Below are positions 42,919 to 54,477 of a DNA stretch of 64,000 nucleotides, piece by piece. The notes under the pieces are model-generated. The model was not told the DNA's origin. It saw nothing but the letters and a program-made list of their open reading frames with translations, and did not search any database. This DNA comes from Flaccisagitta enflata (Eukaryota > Chaetognatha > Sagittoidea > Aphragmophora). Position 1 is the stretch's first letter. Every line of letters begins with the position of its first letter. The stretch covers positions 104,284,001 through 104,348,000 of the forward strand of contig OZ231126.1 in the NCBI GenBank assembly GCA_965153355.1. The letters run 5' to 3'. The position numbers and the translations under genes were made by a program.

Positions 42919-45425
42919 AATCTGACTTGCGCGAGTCCACCGAAATAGTCCTCGACCCCCATTCAGGGATATTATGGGCCCCTGTAACCCCAACAGTAGA
43001 ATTTCCTTTTATTTTATTCATAGATTCGAGCCGTTATTCACTAGGGTCTTGTCTGTGCCAAATTTAAAAAATTGGGGAAAATGAGGAGGTGGTAAATACT
43101 TTTGACCCAGATAGTAAAAATCGTGTTTATCTCCTGCAGTACTTTAGTACTGCAATACCATCAAATGAATTGCTTATGCCTATTTGTCTGTTGGAACTGA
43201 AGAGTCTGTACCTCAGTCTGAAACATTGGCGTCATTTTTTATTAGTTTCTAATTGTCCGTTTGTCTGTTACACGGACAGCCGTTTTGTCAGTTACTGGCT
43301 GTCTATTGAAATATGCTCTGAGAAAATAGCAAGGTGGCTCGAATATATATCGCAGTATAATATAGAAATTCGCTTCACACCCTCGGTCATGAACCCCGGA
43401 GACCTAATGTCGAGAGCATTTGTAAGAGATACCGCCACACCCACCGCCCGTAATCCTTTTTACAATTATCAAATATTCAATGGGGAGGGGAAATTACTGC
43501 GTGCCGATCAGATTTTTTCAAAAGATAAACAAACTGAGTTAAACAAATGGTTTCAAACAACTAAGAGGGGCCCCTGGGCAGTAGTAAAGACCCTTACCGA
43601 GTGGGGGGGTGGATCCCCTCGCGAGTGCGAGGGACGGGATAGCCACGTACGGCAGTCGTACGGGCCCGGGGGAGGGCCAACTGCATCATGTGATCGTCTG
43701 ACGGTCACCAGAGTTCACATGATGCATGAGTGCGTTGGCCTGAAGGCTGATGACCGAGAAAGTAATTTAGTATGTAGCAGTGAGACCGAGCCGACCCTTA
43801 GTGGGAAAAGTGGACGAAGAAAGGCAAGGGCAAGGAGGAATGATAGGAAAAGGGATAGAAAGCTGATTGATCGGTTGTCCGATGAGAGAGAGAAACATGA
43901 ATGTTCACCTTGTTCTTGTTCTGGTTGGGGTGACGAGGCCGACGTCCACTGCAGCTGCTGCTGCCGCCTCGTCAAATCCGTTGACTTGTCTAAAATCCAT
44001 CTGTCGGAGGACAATGTTCTTTTACTGTCGACCGAGGATCTGTTGAAAGGGAAAGAAGAGTTGGAGATAGATGATCAATTTTCAGAGTGTGAACTACCGA
44101 CATTAAGAGCCGAGGATTTGAGCGAGGTTTTAGAGAGGCAAAAAGGGGAAATGTCAATAAAGTTGAGGGACTGGCTGGAGGGCAAAGTCGATCTGCCTAA
44201 CAAGGTCAAGTCACTTGGACTCGATTCAAAATATCTCTCTCTTTTGCGTCATTTCTCACTTTTTAGAATCAGTAAACAGAAAGTCATCTTTCGTCTGTTT
44301 ACAAACAGGGACGGGGGCGTCCGGTTCTTAGTTTTTGTGGATCCTGAGAGTTTAAAAGGGCTGGTTGAACGGACGCATGAGGGATTAGGTCACGTGTCAA
44401 AGACAGCCGTTTACGAGTGCCTAAAACAAGGCCACTATAGTCCGGGGATGCGGGAACAAATTAAGGAAATTTTAAGGGCTTGTTTACCCTGTCTTAAATA
44501 TAACATACAGAAAACCGTTAAATGTAAGGATTCCACAGTCATGTCGACCCAATCTAGGCAAAAATTGCAAATGGATATAATGGGGCCGATATGTAATAGC
44601 CATTGATTTAATAGCCATGGATTTAAATACATTTTGGGCCTTGTTGACTGTTATGATAGAACTTTATTTCTAATCCCTTTGAAAACTTTAGAGGCAAGGG
44701 AGATGCAGAGGGTTTTAATCGATTTCTTTTCTGAAAATGGACTCTGGGAATTTATTCAAATAGATTTTAAGTGTTTAACTCTGAGGGGTTTAGACTCGGA
44801 TTTGCTAAAGGGTTTAAGGGTGGGTGTAATTCGCAGTAATCATCACACTAACTCCCAATCGGCCATTGAGCGCCAATTTCAGACCAGCCTTATCACCTTG
44901 CTTAAGATGATGGACGGACAGCCGGACTTATCAGGGTGGTCCAAAATGCTCAACAAGCTAACATTCACCTTGAACAACCGGCCGCTTGCGAGCCTCAATT
45001 GGCGAACTTCATCGGAGTTGCGTTTTATGACACCGCCGCGGCTTTTGGGGCCGCTACATCTCACAACCATACCTGAGAGGGGGGATATGAAGGGCTTAAA
45101 GTTAATGTCTCAGATGCATGATGACATAAGGGAGGCTGCATTCAGGGCGTCTATCAAGAGCAAGAATTTCATGTATCCAACGGATTCACTGGCAGCCGGG
45201 ACTGTCGTATTTAGGAAAAGACAAAATTTCTCAAGACATAATAACAAAAAACTACAATACAAGGTTATCACGGGCTATGAGGTCCTAAAGAGGGTTGGGA
45301 GTGGCACCTACCTATTACGGAATTTACGGACGGACAAAGACGAAGTACTCCCAGTCTGCCAGTTGATTAGGACAAAATTAAGTAGAAACGAGGTCATTGA
45401 GATTTTGAGCAAGTTGAATGATTAA
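42872..45425 (+). pseudogene. Ty3/Gypsy RNase H-integrase, broken
   Basis: One frame carries the end of RT into RNase H (HWSKELESDLRESTEIVLDP; FILFIDSSRYSLGSCLCQ, then a TAA at 43065-43067), with acidic residues in LLELKSLYL and CYTDSRF, and NPGDLMSR. A Cys/charged linker follows at about 43560-44150, then an HHCC finger (ERTHEGLGHVSKTAVYECLK, with RACLPCLKYN). The integrase core has D (44574-44576), D (44763-44765) and E (44868-44870), DD35E spacing. A 15-bp tandem duplication near 44595-44625 carries a TGA at 44604-44606. A chromo/GPY-like end (HNNKKLQYKVITGYEVLKRV) finishes at 45425. Protease and most of RT are missing upstream. Confidence 0.7.
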
Positions 45426-45429
45426 TAGT

Positions 45430-46115
45430 CTAAACTAGGCATGTGAATTCTGACTAAGAACTCATTTCAGTGAAATTTTAGTGAATTTAGTGAATTTTGT
45501 AAATTTCAATGATAGTAAATTTCAATGATAATTTTAACGGGATATTGGCGAAATTAGTGATATTTGTGATATCTTATGATAGTTTAGTGATGTTTTATTG
45601 ATATTTTATCGATAAACTAGCTATTTTAGTACCATTTTAGTGACATTTTAGTGACACTTTGGGGGTATTTTGGCGGTATTTTAATCAAATTTCAGTCATA
45701 TTCTAATAAATTTGGTGATATAATGATATTTCAATCATATCTCAGTGACATCTTAGTGATATTTTAGTTATGTTTTAACAATTCTTGCGATATCAATGAC
45801 ATTTTTAATCTCATTTCTGCCTTTGGCTACAACTCGTTTTAGTTTGGCTAAAAACTCATTTTAGTGACAGATTTAACAGAAATTGATAAAGTTTTAGCAA
45901 TTTTATAACATTTTGGTGTTTTGATGTAAATTTGAGTGGTATTTCTAGTCTTATTTCCTACCTTTAAGCAACTAGTTTTATCATCTTATAGGTTCACACT
46001 CACAATTTGAGACTTGGTTTTGTATGTAAAGCTTCATTTTGATTGATTCAACGACTCTTTTTGATTAGACTTTGGTTAGTGTCGAGCAAGTAGAGTGTTA
46101 GTTTATTTCTCTTAC
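45430..46115 (+). repeat. AT-rich degenerate TTTTAGTGATATT repeats
   Basis: Irregular repeats of 'ttttagtga(c/t)att' and 'tttcaatgata' fill the gap between integrase and the next ORF. The end, 'tttatttctcttacag' at 46102-46117, is a good splice acceptor 6 bases before the next ATG. Confidence 0.6.
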
Positions 46116-46123
46116 AGGACAAA

Positions 46124-46831
46124 ATGCCGAGGGTACCGACTTGGATGAAAAAAGTACCTGACACGTTACAGTCGAAGAGGATCACGCAACACTTGATCTG
46201 GAGTTTCAACTGGCTAGCTTTGATGGACTCTCATGGAGCTGGCCTGATTGACTACTTTGGGTCAATGGGGCTATCGACAATTGCAATTCATGGCGGCAAA
46301 ATTTCGCACGCTTCTTCTTTGGTCTCTCAACTTTCATTCTTTGATGGGGAATTAGATTTTTTGCTATTGTTTTTGGGGGGAAATGACCTTGCTGATTTCA
46401 AGACCTCTGTGACAGATATTGCGCATGAATTGGGGAAATTTCTGACTGAATTCGCGAGCAGGAGCCCTCACACGACAATAGTAACGGGTTCGGCCATTCC
46501 TAGAGTGCCAGACAAACGGAGGATGGAAGAGTCGGCTGACCATTTCATAGGTCGTGTAGGGGACTTGGACAAACAGACATTTCAGGTTTCACCACTTCAT
46601 CATCACTTTTGCAGTGATCTCTTAATCGGTAACAGATGGACATACGGTACGGTCCCAAGGTTGGATTTATACGGTGGTGATCTGACTTATTTGAACGATG
46701 AGGGCCGTCAGGCTTTGTCCGTCCTGTTTGACTTTGTCTTTGAGTCAGTCAATTTTGGCCGATACGATACTAGACGAGAATTTTCAGTGGGGGGCAATTA
46801 CGATTTCAGGACTCTTTTCTGGGCTTTCTAA
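46124..46831 (+). CDS. SGNH-hydrolase-like protein in env position
   Basis: 235 codons from ATG. Block I is LALMDSHGAG (Ser36 in the usual GDS position, with Met for Gly). Block III is LLFLGGNDLAD (Gly86, Asn87). Block V is YGGDLTYLNDEG (Asp186 kept; the usual His of DxxH is Tyr189). The middle TGSAIPRVPD matches the strand-loop after block III seen in SGNH/GDSL esterases. Esterase domains of this superfamily are known in CR1-type LINE ORF1 proteins. Here the gene follows a Ty3-type integrase and sits behind a splice acceptor, like an env gene expressed from a spliced RNA. With His replaced, ordinary esterase activity is doubtful. No signal peptide or TM is evident. Confidence 0.6.
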   Translation: MPRVPTWMKKVPDTLQSKRITQHLIWSFNWLALMDSHGAGLIDYFGSMGLSTIAIHGGKISHASSLVSQLSFFDGELDFLLLFLGGNDLADFKTSVTDIAHELGKFLTEFASRSPHTTIVTGSAIPRVPDKRRMEESADHFIGRVGDLDKQTFQVSPLHHHFCSDLLIGNRWTYGTVPRLDLYGGDLTYLNDEGRQALSVLFDFVFESVNFGRYDTRREFSVGGNYDFRTLFWAF

Positions 46832-47260
46832 TTGACACATAGGACAAATGTGGACTGGTTTTCTTTTTCTTGGTTATTTCTATTTCAGTTTATCACTATG
46901 ATATGGTCCAATAATGATTAACACACTAATACATTAATTCATTAACACATTAACACACTAACGTTGACCATATCAGTTATTAACACTTTACATTTTTCAT
47001 CTCTTCTTCGGATATGGTCTCACTCATCAGGGTGAAGCTGGGGTTGTGTCAACGGAAATTGTGAGGAAACAGTCAAAATCATTATTGCATACCACCAACA
47101 GTATGATTGTGGTTTATCGACGTTTTCGTCACAATCTAGTACGTCCATGCATACCTACATCAGTATGACGACATACTACTGACAGATTTCAAGCGCATTT
47201 TTACAATAAGACAGACGTACGGACAGAGATGGAGAGAGCGCTTACAATGACTAACTGACA
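46832..47260. other. Region after SGNH-like ORF
   Basis: Contains short 'acacattaac' repeats at 46918-46985. A purine-rich stretch near 47030-47045 is followed by TGTCAACGG, a possible PPT/LTR boundary, but no second LTR copy was found. No gene was seen. Confidence 0.35.
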
Positions 47261-47418
47261 GACGTGCTTACCTATAGAGTTTGGCTGCGATGGTTGGGCC
47301 GCGGCAGGAGCGGCCGGGATCGCGACGGCAGGACGTATGGCTGGAGCGGCTGGTTGGTTGGCCGGGACGCGGACTGCGGCCAGGTTGATCGGATTAGGAT
47401 TCGGCCGGTTCCTCCTGG

Positions 47419-48410
47419 TTAGAAATCTTCGTCCTTGCTGACGGCACCTCTGCCATATCCTGGGGATTAGAAGGGGGTCGGTTTGTTAGACATTTTCGAG
47501 GACTGAATAAAAAAAAAGAAAAATGAAAAAAAAAAAAAGAGAATTTTCTTTTACATTTCTGAGTAAGACATACTTTGGGTATTCCAACACGGGTTTTGGT
47601 TCTTTGAGGGGGCCATGAGTGTTCAAACACTCTTTTCATTTTATAAGAGCCAGTGAGATTATCTGGGCCTAGGATATCCTTGAAATTTTATTATTTCATA
47701 ATTGAGACATTTTGTAACTGTTTTTGAAGATCTGTGATTCTGGTTCTTCAGTTAAATGGAGACTTGAGAATATTTGAATTCATAATATGTGATTTATTGG
47801 CAAAAATATGCGTCTACTATTCACGATTTGACAAGGGCCTATTTTTGGAACGTCACGTCCTTATAAGATCTATTTCTACTAATGAAGGGGGTGTAGCTTG
47901 CTATTCACCTTTCACGAGGAGGACGGCGATCAACGCGAGCGTCAAAATTCCCAACGTGATCACGTAGTAGATGTCGTTCCATCCTAGACTGACGGTCTCG
48001 CAGTCACCTGCACAGGTAAAGGGTAAGTATGACCCCCACTTGACCAACCCTTCTCCCAGGTTTGTTGGTCTGTTTACTCGCACGTCCGTTTGTCCGTGAG
48101 TACTAAGATGGGGGATATATACCTAAGAAGCCTAGGCGTGAGACTGCTAGAAGACAGGGCTTCCCCGACCACCCGTGGTTGGTCAGTGCTATAATGTGAT
48201 CGGCCGCCTGTTTAGTGGAAATGAGGGACTGTATTACGTCATGCATATATAGTCGATCTGTGTGGGTGTGGTGAGTGGATTGGTGGGTGGTGAGAGTGTG
48301 TGTGTCCATATATCCTGTTGTTCATTCACTCACCATCGCGACGTCCGCTTCTTCGTCCGTCTTGATATCCTGATGTCACTGTCTATTCGCAATCAGTCCG
48401 TGGCTGCGTC
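47419..48410 (-). CDS. Candidate spliced membrane protein, 3' exons
   Basis: On the minus strand, three segments have consistent splice sites and phase. 48410-48334 has the acceptor 'tctttttatccttcag' and the donor GATG|GTGAGT. 48007-47909 has the acceptor 'tttacctgtgcag' and the donor AAAG|GTGAAT. 47459-47419 has the acceptor 'cttctaatccccag' and ends in TAA. Exon 2 encodes DCETVSLGWNDIYYVITLGI followed by a hydrophobic membrane segment (LTLALIAVLLV). Exon 3 gives a short charged tail ending SKDEDF. In the frame that joins exon 2, the first segment has a TAG near its start and no ATG, so the N-terminus is unresolved. It could be a host receptor-like gene or an envelope-type ORF. Phase agreement is the main evidence. 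Confidence 0.35.
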
Positions 48411-49150
48411 CTGAAGGATAAAAAGAACAGACGGAGGAGGACGCGTCTTTGCAAACGCGCCCTCCCCCGCGCCGGGGACAGTCCGTTGGTCTGTCAGTCA
48501 GATATGCTTTTGTGAATTTGATAAAAAAGAGTCCCCGACGTTTTTTATTTAAACATGGATCTTTAAAATCGTGGTCTAGAATAAAATTGACTTTGAATTA
48601 AAAATCACAGAATATGGCCGATCGATGCATAGAAAGGGGCACACCTTCATGTAAGAACATCATTTAGGGCAAGCCTTCATTATTCCTAAATTTTTACTTT
48701 TTTGAATTGTTTTTAATTTAATCGCAGTCCTGGTTTTTAGTTTAAGTGTACCCAAAGGAAGATACCAATGAAACTATAAAACGAGAGGACTCGGAGAGGT
48801 TGAAATCAACCAAGATAATGTAGCAAAGGTGTTGGGTGCTGTAATTAGGACCAAAAAAAGGGTGGAAAAAACCTCCAATCTATCTGAAAGGAGACTTAGT
48901 AACTTGCAAAGAAACTAGATGCATTTTTTTAGCCATTTTCTAATTGAAGTGTCAATCTTGTTTTGCCTGTCAATTCTAAACGCCTTGAGCTAAAAGGATG
49001 CGGTTTGCGGCATTTGGTCAGAAATTCGAAATAGTTTCAGAATCTCACTGATTTTTATATAAATTTTTCATTCTTAACAGAGTTATTGCTTAAAATACCT
49101 GTCGATATACATATGTTCTAGATAGTAGTGGATGTGGGCGATTTTTTCAG
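48411..49150. other. Intergenic, GC-rich left end
   Basis: 'gccctcccccgcgccgggga' at about 48460-48480 lies upstream of the minus-strand exons and could be promoter-associated. The rest is AT-rich without a gene. Confidence 0.35.
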
Positions 49151-50217
49151 CAACTTGGAGCACAGGAAATGATGCAGATTGTTCAAGATGTTACTTCCAC
49201 AGAGTTTAGTTGCCGTATGGGAAAGAAATTGGTTCTCTCCTGTCCCTAATATGGGCCTGCAGGTTGGGGGAGGGGGGACGGAAGAGGAGGAGGAAAAGGA
49301 GAAAATTCCCCTGCGTGAAAGCATAAGTAATCGACCCCTTTGGGGCCGCTGCCCTGCTCCCACCCTCATCTACAATCATTCCCTACCTAAGCAGGGCACG
49401 GGTACCGCAGACCACCTAACGCTATTGCGACTATTTTTTATTTCTCGCTCAAAAATCACGGCATTGACTTGAAACTTGGCAAATACTGTAAAAATATCCT
49501 TTATTGCCCTTTTTTGTATGATACTCCTACAAAAATGAATACAGTGTCCTCAAATTTCTTGGAGAATTGCCCCTGGTGAAGTCATTTCTGCGATTTTTGA
49601 GCGAGAAATTACCAAAAGGCCAAAAAAGCATATTTTTACAGTATTTTATTTACAGCCTAGGTCATATCATCAGTCACTTCGGGGGCTGCTGCCCCTCTAA
49701 CCACCTCACACCCACAAACACTCACATAGGGGAAACGGGTACCGCCAACCATTTAACGCCTTTGCGACCATTAATATTCTTAAAAGATATTGGAAGTATA
49801 AAATCTAAATTCTAGATCCAGTAACTTACTAGAAAAACTGAATATCACAATTTTTTCAACTGAAAACCAAATTTGGTCTTTGTTTGCACCCAACTTAAGT
49901 AGGTTGTGGGAGGGAGCGGCCCCGCAGGGGTTGATGACCTAAATTGACCTATACTTTCACACATGTGAGGAATTTTCTTCTCCTCTGTCTCCTTCCTGCA
50001 ATTTGGATTTGGGCCTTTGGGCTGATAATGAGGCCTTGGGGCTTGCGCCTTGAGCCTTAGGGCTGAGACAAGGGTGTCAGGGCTGGAATTTGTGCGTCAA
50101 GGCTAAAGTTTGGGCTTCATTGCCAGAATTGGGCCTCAAGGCTGGGATTTGGGTTTCAAGGCTGAGATTTTGCCCTAAGCTCTTGGAATTGGGCCTCAAG
50201 GCTGGGGTTTGCAGGTA
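49150..50217. repeat. GAAAGCATA/TGGGGCCGCTGCCC repeat and ~22-bp minisatellite
   Basis: A repeated module with 'gtgaaagcata', 'tcgacccc' and GGGGCCGCTGCCC occurs near 49315 and partly near 49680, and again near 51230 and (minus) 63535-63650. From about 49990 a ~22-bp unit, GGGCCTCAAGGCTGGGATTT, repeats about 8-10 times with drift. Short frames are shadows. Confidence 0.6.
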
Positions 50218-51117
50218 GTCCGCAAGCGAATTTGGGTGCGTTCAGCAACAGGGAATGAATGCCTGTTCAGCAACAATGCTATACAGGTGTTGATGAACAC
50301 CATGAAAGAGACCTGTGCCCAACGATTTTGTTCAGAGAGAGCCATAAAAAGCGTGTTCATGAACGGCTAAAAAATCCACTCCACCAATGATTTTGTTGGT
50401 GGAATGGTAATTAACTCCACTCATGATAAAATGTCTTCATACCCAATGTGTATCATCTTCAGTCTTCAATGTAACATAAATCTACTCAATGTACAAAACT
50501 GTTCATCAAAAGGTTAAAATTTGGTCTTTCATGAACAGCCAGATAAGCATCATTTATGGTTTAAGAATTATGAAGCTAGTGTCAAGTCTAATCCATTTAT
50601 GGCAAAAAAATCTCTTTCATATGTGCCCATAAAAGGTTCACTCAATCACTGGATTTTTTATCCACTCAATGAAATTTTGCTATTCATGATCAGCCAAAAA
50701 GCAGTATTGATGAGCATAGTCCTAAGATCATTTCATCTCTAACAAAATATCTTTTAACCCAGCCATTCATGAAGAGTCAAAAAAGTTTCCTTAATGAACT
50801 CTTTGTTAGATTTAACTAGATGCTCAAAACTTTTTTTTTGCTGTTCTTTAACAGCCAGATGAGCATGTGTCATGAACAGGAAAAAAACACACTCCACTAA
50901 CAAAATCATTGGTGGAGTGTTCTATTTTACCTGTTCAGCAACAGCTTTTTTTACCCCTCAATGAATGGTTGTCCATGAACAGGTCTTTTTAGGCTTTTCA
51001 TGAACAAAATTGTTTGCCAAGAGCCTCTTTTTAGTCGTTCATGAACAGCTCTATGGCATTGTTCAGCAACATGCGTTCATTCCCCGTTGATGAACACCCC
51101 CAAATTCGCTGGCGGAC
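50218..51117. mobile_element. MITE-3, 900 bp, long imperfect TIRs
   Basis: The left end GTCCGCAAGCGAATTTGGGT and the right end (complement GTCCGCCAGCGAATTTGGGG) are inverted over about 60 bp with several changes. The interior is rich in TGTTCATGAACA palindromes and 'cactcaatga' motifs and has no transposase. It lies inside the GGGCCTCAAGG minisatellite, which resumes after 51118. No clear target duplication was found. Confidence 0.65.
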
Positions 51118-51260
51118 AATCTCGGGGTTTGGGCCTCAAGGATGGGATTCGGGCCTCAAGGATGGGATTTGGGCATCATGGCTAGATTTAAGCGGGGGGG
51201 GGGGATGCAGGAGGAGGAGGTGAAAAATTCCCTATATGTGTGAAAGCATATGTCATCAAT
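51118..51260. repeat. Minisatellite resumed plus GAAAGCATA module
   Basis: 'gggcctcaaggatgggattt' units at 51131-51175 continue the array interrupted by MITE-3. They are followed by a G-run, 'aggaggagg' and 'gtgtgaaagcatatgtcatc'. Confidence 0.6.
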
Positions 51261-51624
51261 CCCTGTGGGGCCGCGGCCCTAACGCTATTTAAGTTTTTGG
51301 GCGGAGACAGTTTGGCAAAGAATCCATAAATACCGGAAAAGCAATGTGATATGGAGTGATGGACAGACCGACCATCATAGTTGGTACAGGGTCGCGGGCT
51401 CGCAATCAATAATCAATGATGGAATCTAACAAGCCCGACCGTGCAACGGTGCTTCCTGATTGTGACACTGCATGTCGTGAATTTCGCGCTGATTACGAGA
51501 GATACATAGATAGACAGATGCGTAAGGAAAACACATTGCTTGAATTTCATGAGTAATAAGAGAGTCTCAAAACACGCATATTGCTCGTTTGATTGCGGTC
51601 AAAAACAATCGAGAAATGCAATTC
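51261..51624. other. Intergenic, no gene seen
   Basis: No motif or repeat of note apart from 'ataatcaatgatgg'. The minus frame at 51188-51409 is not supported. Confidence 0.4.
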
Positions 51625-51825
51625 TTTAAGGACAAATGGACGGCCAGATGGATGGACGGACGGACAGACCCTCTTATAGAGATGCGAGGATGCATCTTGT
51701 AAATCATTGTTGTACAGATGGCATTTTTAGTCGCGGACTCGCGACTCTAGACCTTGCTGTGTCGGTTGGTTGGTTGGTTGGTCAGTTGGTTGTTCGGTCC
51801 GTCGGTCTGTTGATCCGTCGGTAAC
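51625..51825 (+). repeat. DR1 fragments in opposite orientation
   Basis: A partial minus copy (ATGGACGGACGGACAGACCC, 51645-51690) is followed by a partial plus copy starting TTTTTAGTCGCGGACTCGCG with a TTGGTTGGTTGGTTGGTCAG run at 51725-51825. Confidence 0.6.
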
Positions 51826-52111
51826 CAAAACAAAATGTGAGAATTTTTTCGCTATTCCCATAACGCCAAAACTATTGATTGTAGAGACTTTGGATTGGCG
51901 CCATTTGAAAGAGAAAAATAAGCTCTTTCTTAGCTGTGAATATCAAAAAATGTATACTCCCAACCCCTAAATGGCCCAACTTTCTAAAATTGTCTCAAAC
52001 CAAAGATGGAAAACATTATTTCTCCCCTATGTTTCAAAAAGTTGAATTACCGAATTCAGCTTTTTTCCAATAATGCCTGATTTCATAGGCAAACTAAGAA
52101 AAGAAGTAATT
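51826..52111. other. Intergenic, no gene seen
   Basis: Short AT-rich stretch between DR1 copies, no motif. Confidence 0.4.
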
Positions 52112-52440
52112 TTTAGTCGCGTGCTACGCAACTCTACAACCCGCTTTGTCCGTCCAATGGTCCGTCCGTCCATTGGTCCATCCATCACACTTTACTTTTT
52201 TGGGGGTTTTTGCAGTCTATGGCCTCACTGCACCTGCCCAAATGATTGAGTGACCTCAAACACAGCCCCTGCCCACCCGCACGCAACTGGGGTAGCCGTG
52301 TATCCGGCCTTGTTGAAGATAAACTACCTATATTTCTGAAAAAATTCAATTAAATTCATTTTTCGTTGCGGACACGCAACTCTATAAGAGGCTTTGTCCG
52401 TCCATTGGTCCTTCCGTTGGTCCGTCTGTCCATCAGCATG
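52112..52440 (+). repeat. DR1 full copy and following partial copy
   Basis: Full copy at 52112-52315: TAGTCGCGTGCTACGCAACT, 'cccgctttgtccgtcc', CTGCACCTGCCCAAATGATT and GTAGCCGTGTATCCGGCCTT. A partial copy starts at 52368 with TTGCGGACACGCAACTCTAT. This is the best copy for defining both ends. Confidence 0.8.
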
Positions 52441-52779
52441 AGTCGAAAAGTGGAAAAATAAGTGTTAATACGCAAACCACTCCTAGTTTTCCTTCTCAAT
52501 TTAACCCAAAAGTAAACTGCTTACCAAAAGTAGTTAGGGCAATGATTGTTACTTTTGTAACCAAAATTTAACAAATTACCAGAGGGTAAGATTGTCAAGA
52601 AACCATACCCTAAGAGGATAGAATCAAGGTCAAGCTAAATGGGACTGCCGGACATTCTAATCCAAGGTACTGAGACCTGTTACATTGTTCTCATAGCCTC
52701 ATTGGAGCAGCTCAGCTTGCGGGGTTTCTCATTTTCAAGATTTATTTGTCGATGTCTTCTGTTATAGACCAAATCGCAC

Positions 52780-52822
<43 letters not shown>

Positions 52823-53282
52823 GACTTTTGATTTGATTTGATTTAATGTCCTCTTATGATCACGTAATGGTATATGCTACTTAGAGTAACTGTACAGGGA
52901 AAACCAGTTATCACACAAGGAGCGATGTTTAATGATCGAAATTTCTTTGTATATTTTTCATAATAACCTATTAAACAACCAATCAAATTTGAATGAAATT
53001 TCAGGTTCAAATATGCTTTTGCAAAAGAAGAAAATTGGGCACATCTTCATAGTCCTCATCATTTGTCACATTGGCTTCTTGGGTTACGTCATTATCTGCA
53101 GCAGCAGCAACAACAACAACAACAACAACAGTCACAACAACAGCCAAAACAACAACAAAAATGAAAACAACAACATCAACAATGGCAATGACAAGGACAA
53201 CCACAGCAACCAAAGAGTTTCCTTGCCAGCAACCACCTTGGGCGCTTCACATAGCAAAAGTTTGTGTAAAGTTTAAGAAGTG
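52441..53282. other. Intergenic with (GA)n and CAA tracts
   Basis: A GA run at about 52784-52822, then AT-rich sequence and a short CAA-rich block at 53107-53200. The 114-codon frame at 52932-53276 depends on that block and is not accepted as a gene, although it includes a hydrophobic stretch (HIFIVLIICHIGFLGYVIIC). Confidence 0.4.
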
Positions 53283-53665
<383 letters not shown>

Positions 53666-53689
53666 TTTAAGGGGTTGTAAGTCGAGGTG

Positions 53690-54061
53690 CAAATGAAGAT
53701 AAAATTTCGGTTTCAGTCTCTTTTTATAAGTATATCTATTACTATTTTGTGATTTTTTAAATGAAATTTGTAATTTTGTAATTTGATAATATTATATTTG
53801 TAAAAGAAACCCTAGTATGATAAAGGCATTGCTTTGATTTATTGACAAAGACAAGAAAGAATTATTGGAAATAATAGATTCCTTAAAAATAGTAGTGCAA
53901 AAATTTAAAACCTGCAAAGGGAAAATTCTAAGACTTGAACAAATTGAACAATTTTGCATTTCTAAGAACATGGCCCTTATCTTATATATTTTTAGAATGA
54001 GGCCATGTTTTTGAAAATGCAAAATTTTTCATTTAGACAGAGTCTTAGAATTTTCCCTAAG
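53690..54061. other. Left flank of the BEL element
   Basis: AT-rich, no coding signal. Contains imperfect inverted pieces ('cattttgcatttctaagaac' and 'ttgaaaatgcaaaattt') around 53950-54030. Confidence 0.45.
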
Positions 54062-54066
54062 ACAAG

Positions 54067-54477
54067 TGTTTGGTGCAGTCTCGAAAGACGACGCTGACAA
54101 TCGAGATCAACAAAGCCATAGAAACATTCTTTATAGTATTTCGTCTTAATACGCTTCACTTTGGAAGTTGTCTAATGAATTATTTTTGTCGCATAATTGA
54201 AATGTCACTCGAACTATAATCAGCCATAAACAAGGTGTGTATTTAGTTACGATTGATTGATTGTATGCTTGATTGACGATTGCTTGACCGATTGATTGAC
54301 ATATTGACTGATTTTCTAGGTTTTAATCATGTGTCTCTGTAACTTATTTCTTTTGCAGTATTGAATCTATCCTCGATGATCCATTCTAATACGTTTGCGG
54401 CTTTATTTGACTCTGACAAACTAGATAGGGACATAGAAAGGGCGCTATCTAGTACATTTTCGATATCAGACCAAACA
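54067..54477 (+). repeat. BEL 5' LTR, 411 bp
   Basis: Begins TGTTTGGT and ends ACCAAACA, a perfect 8-bp inverted end. Contains a TTTATAGTATTT TATA-like site near 54133 and an intron-like stretch at 54235-54358 (see findings). Confidence 0.95.
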
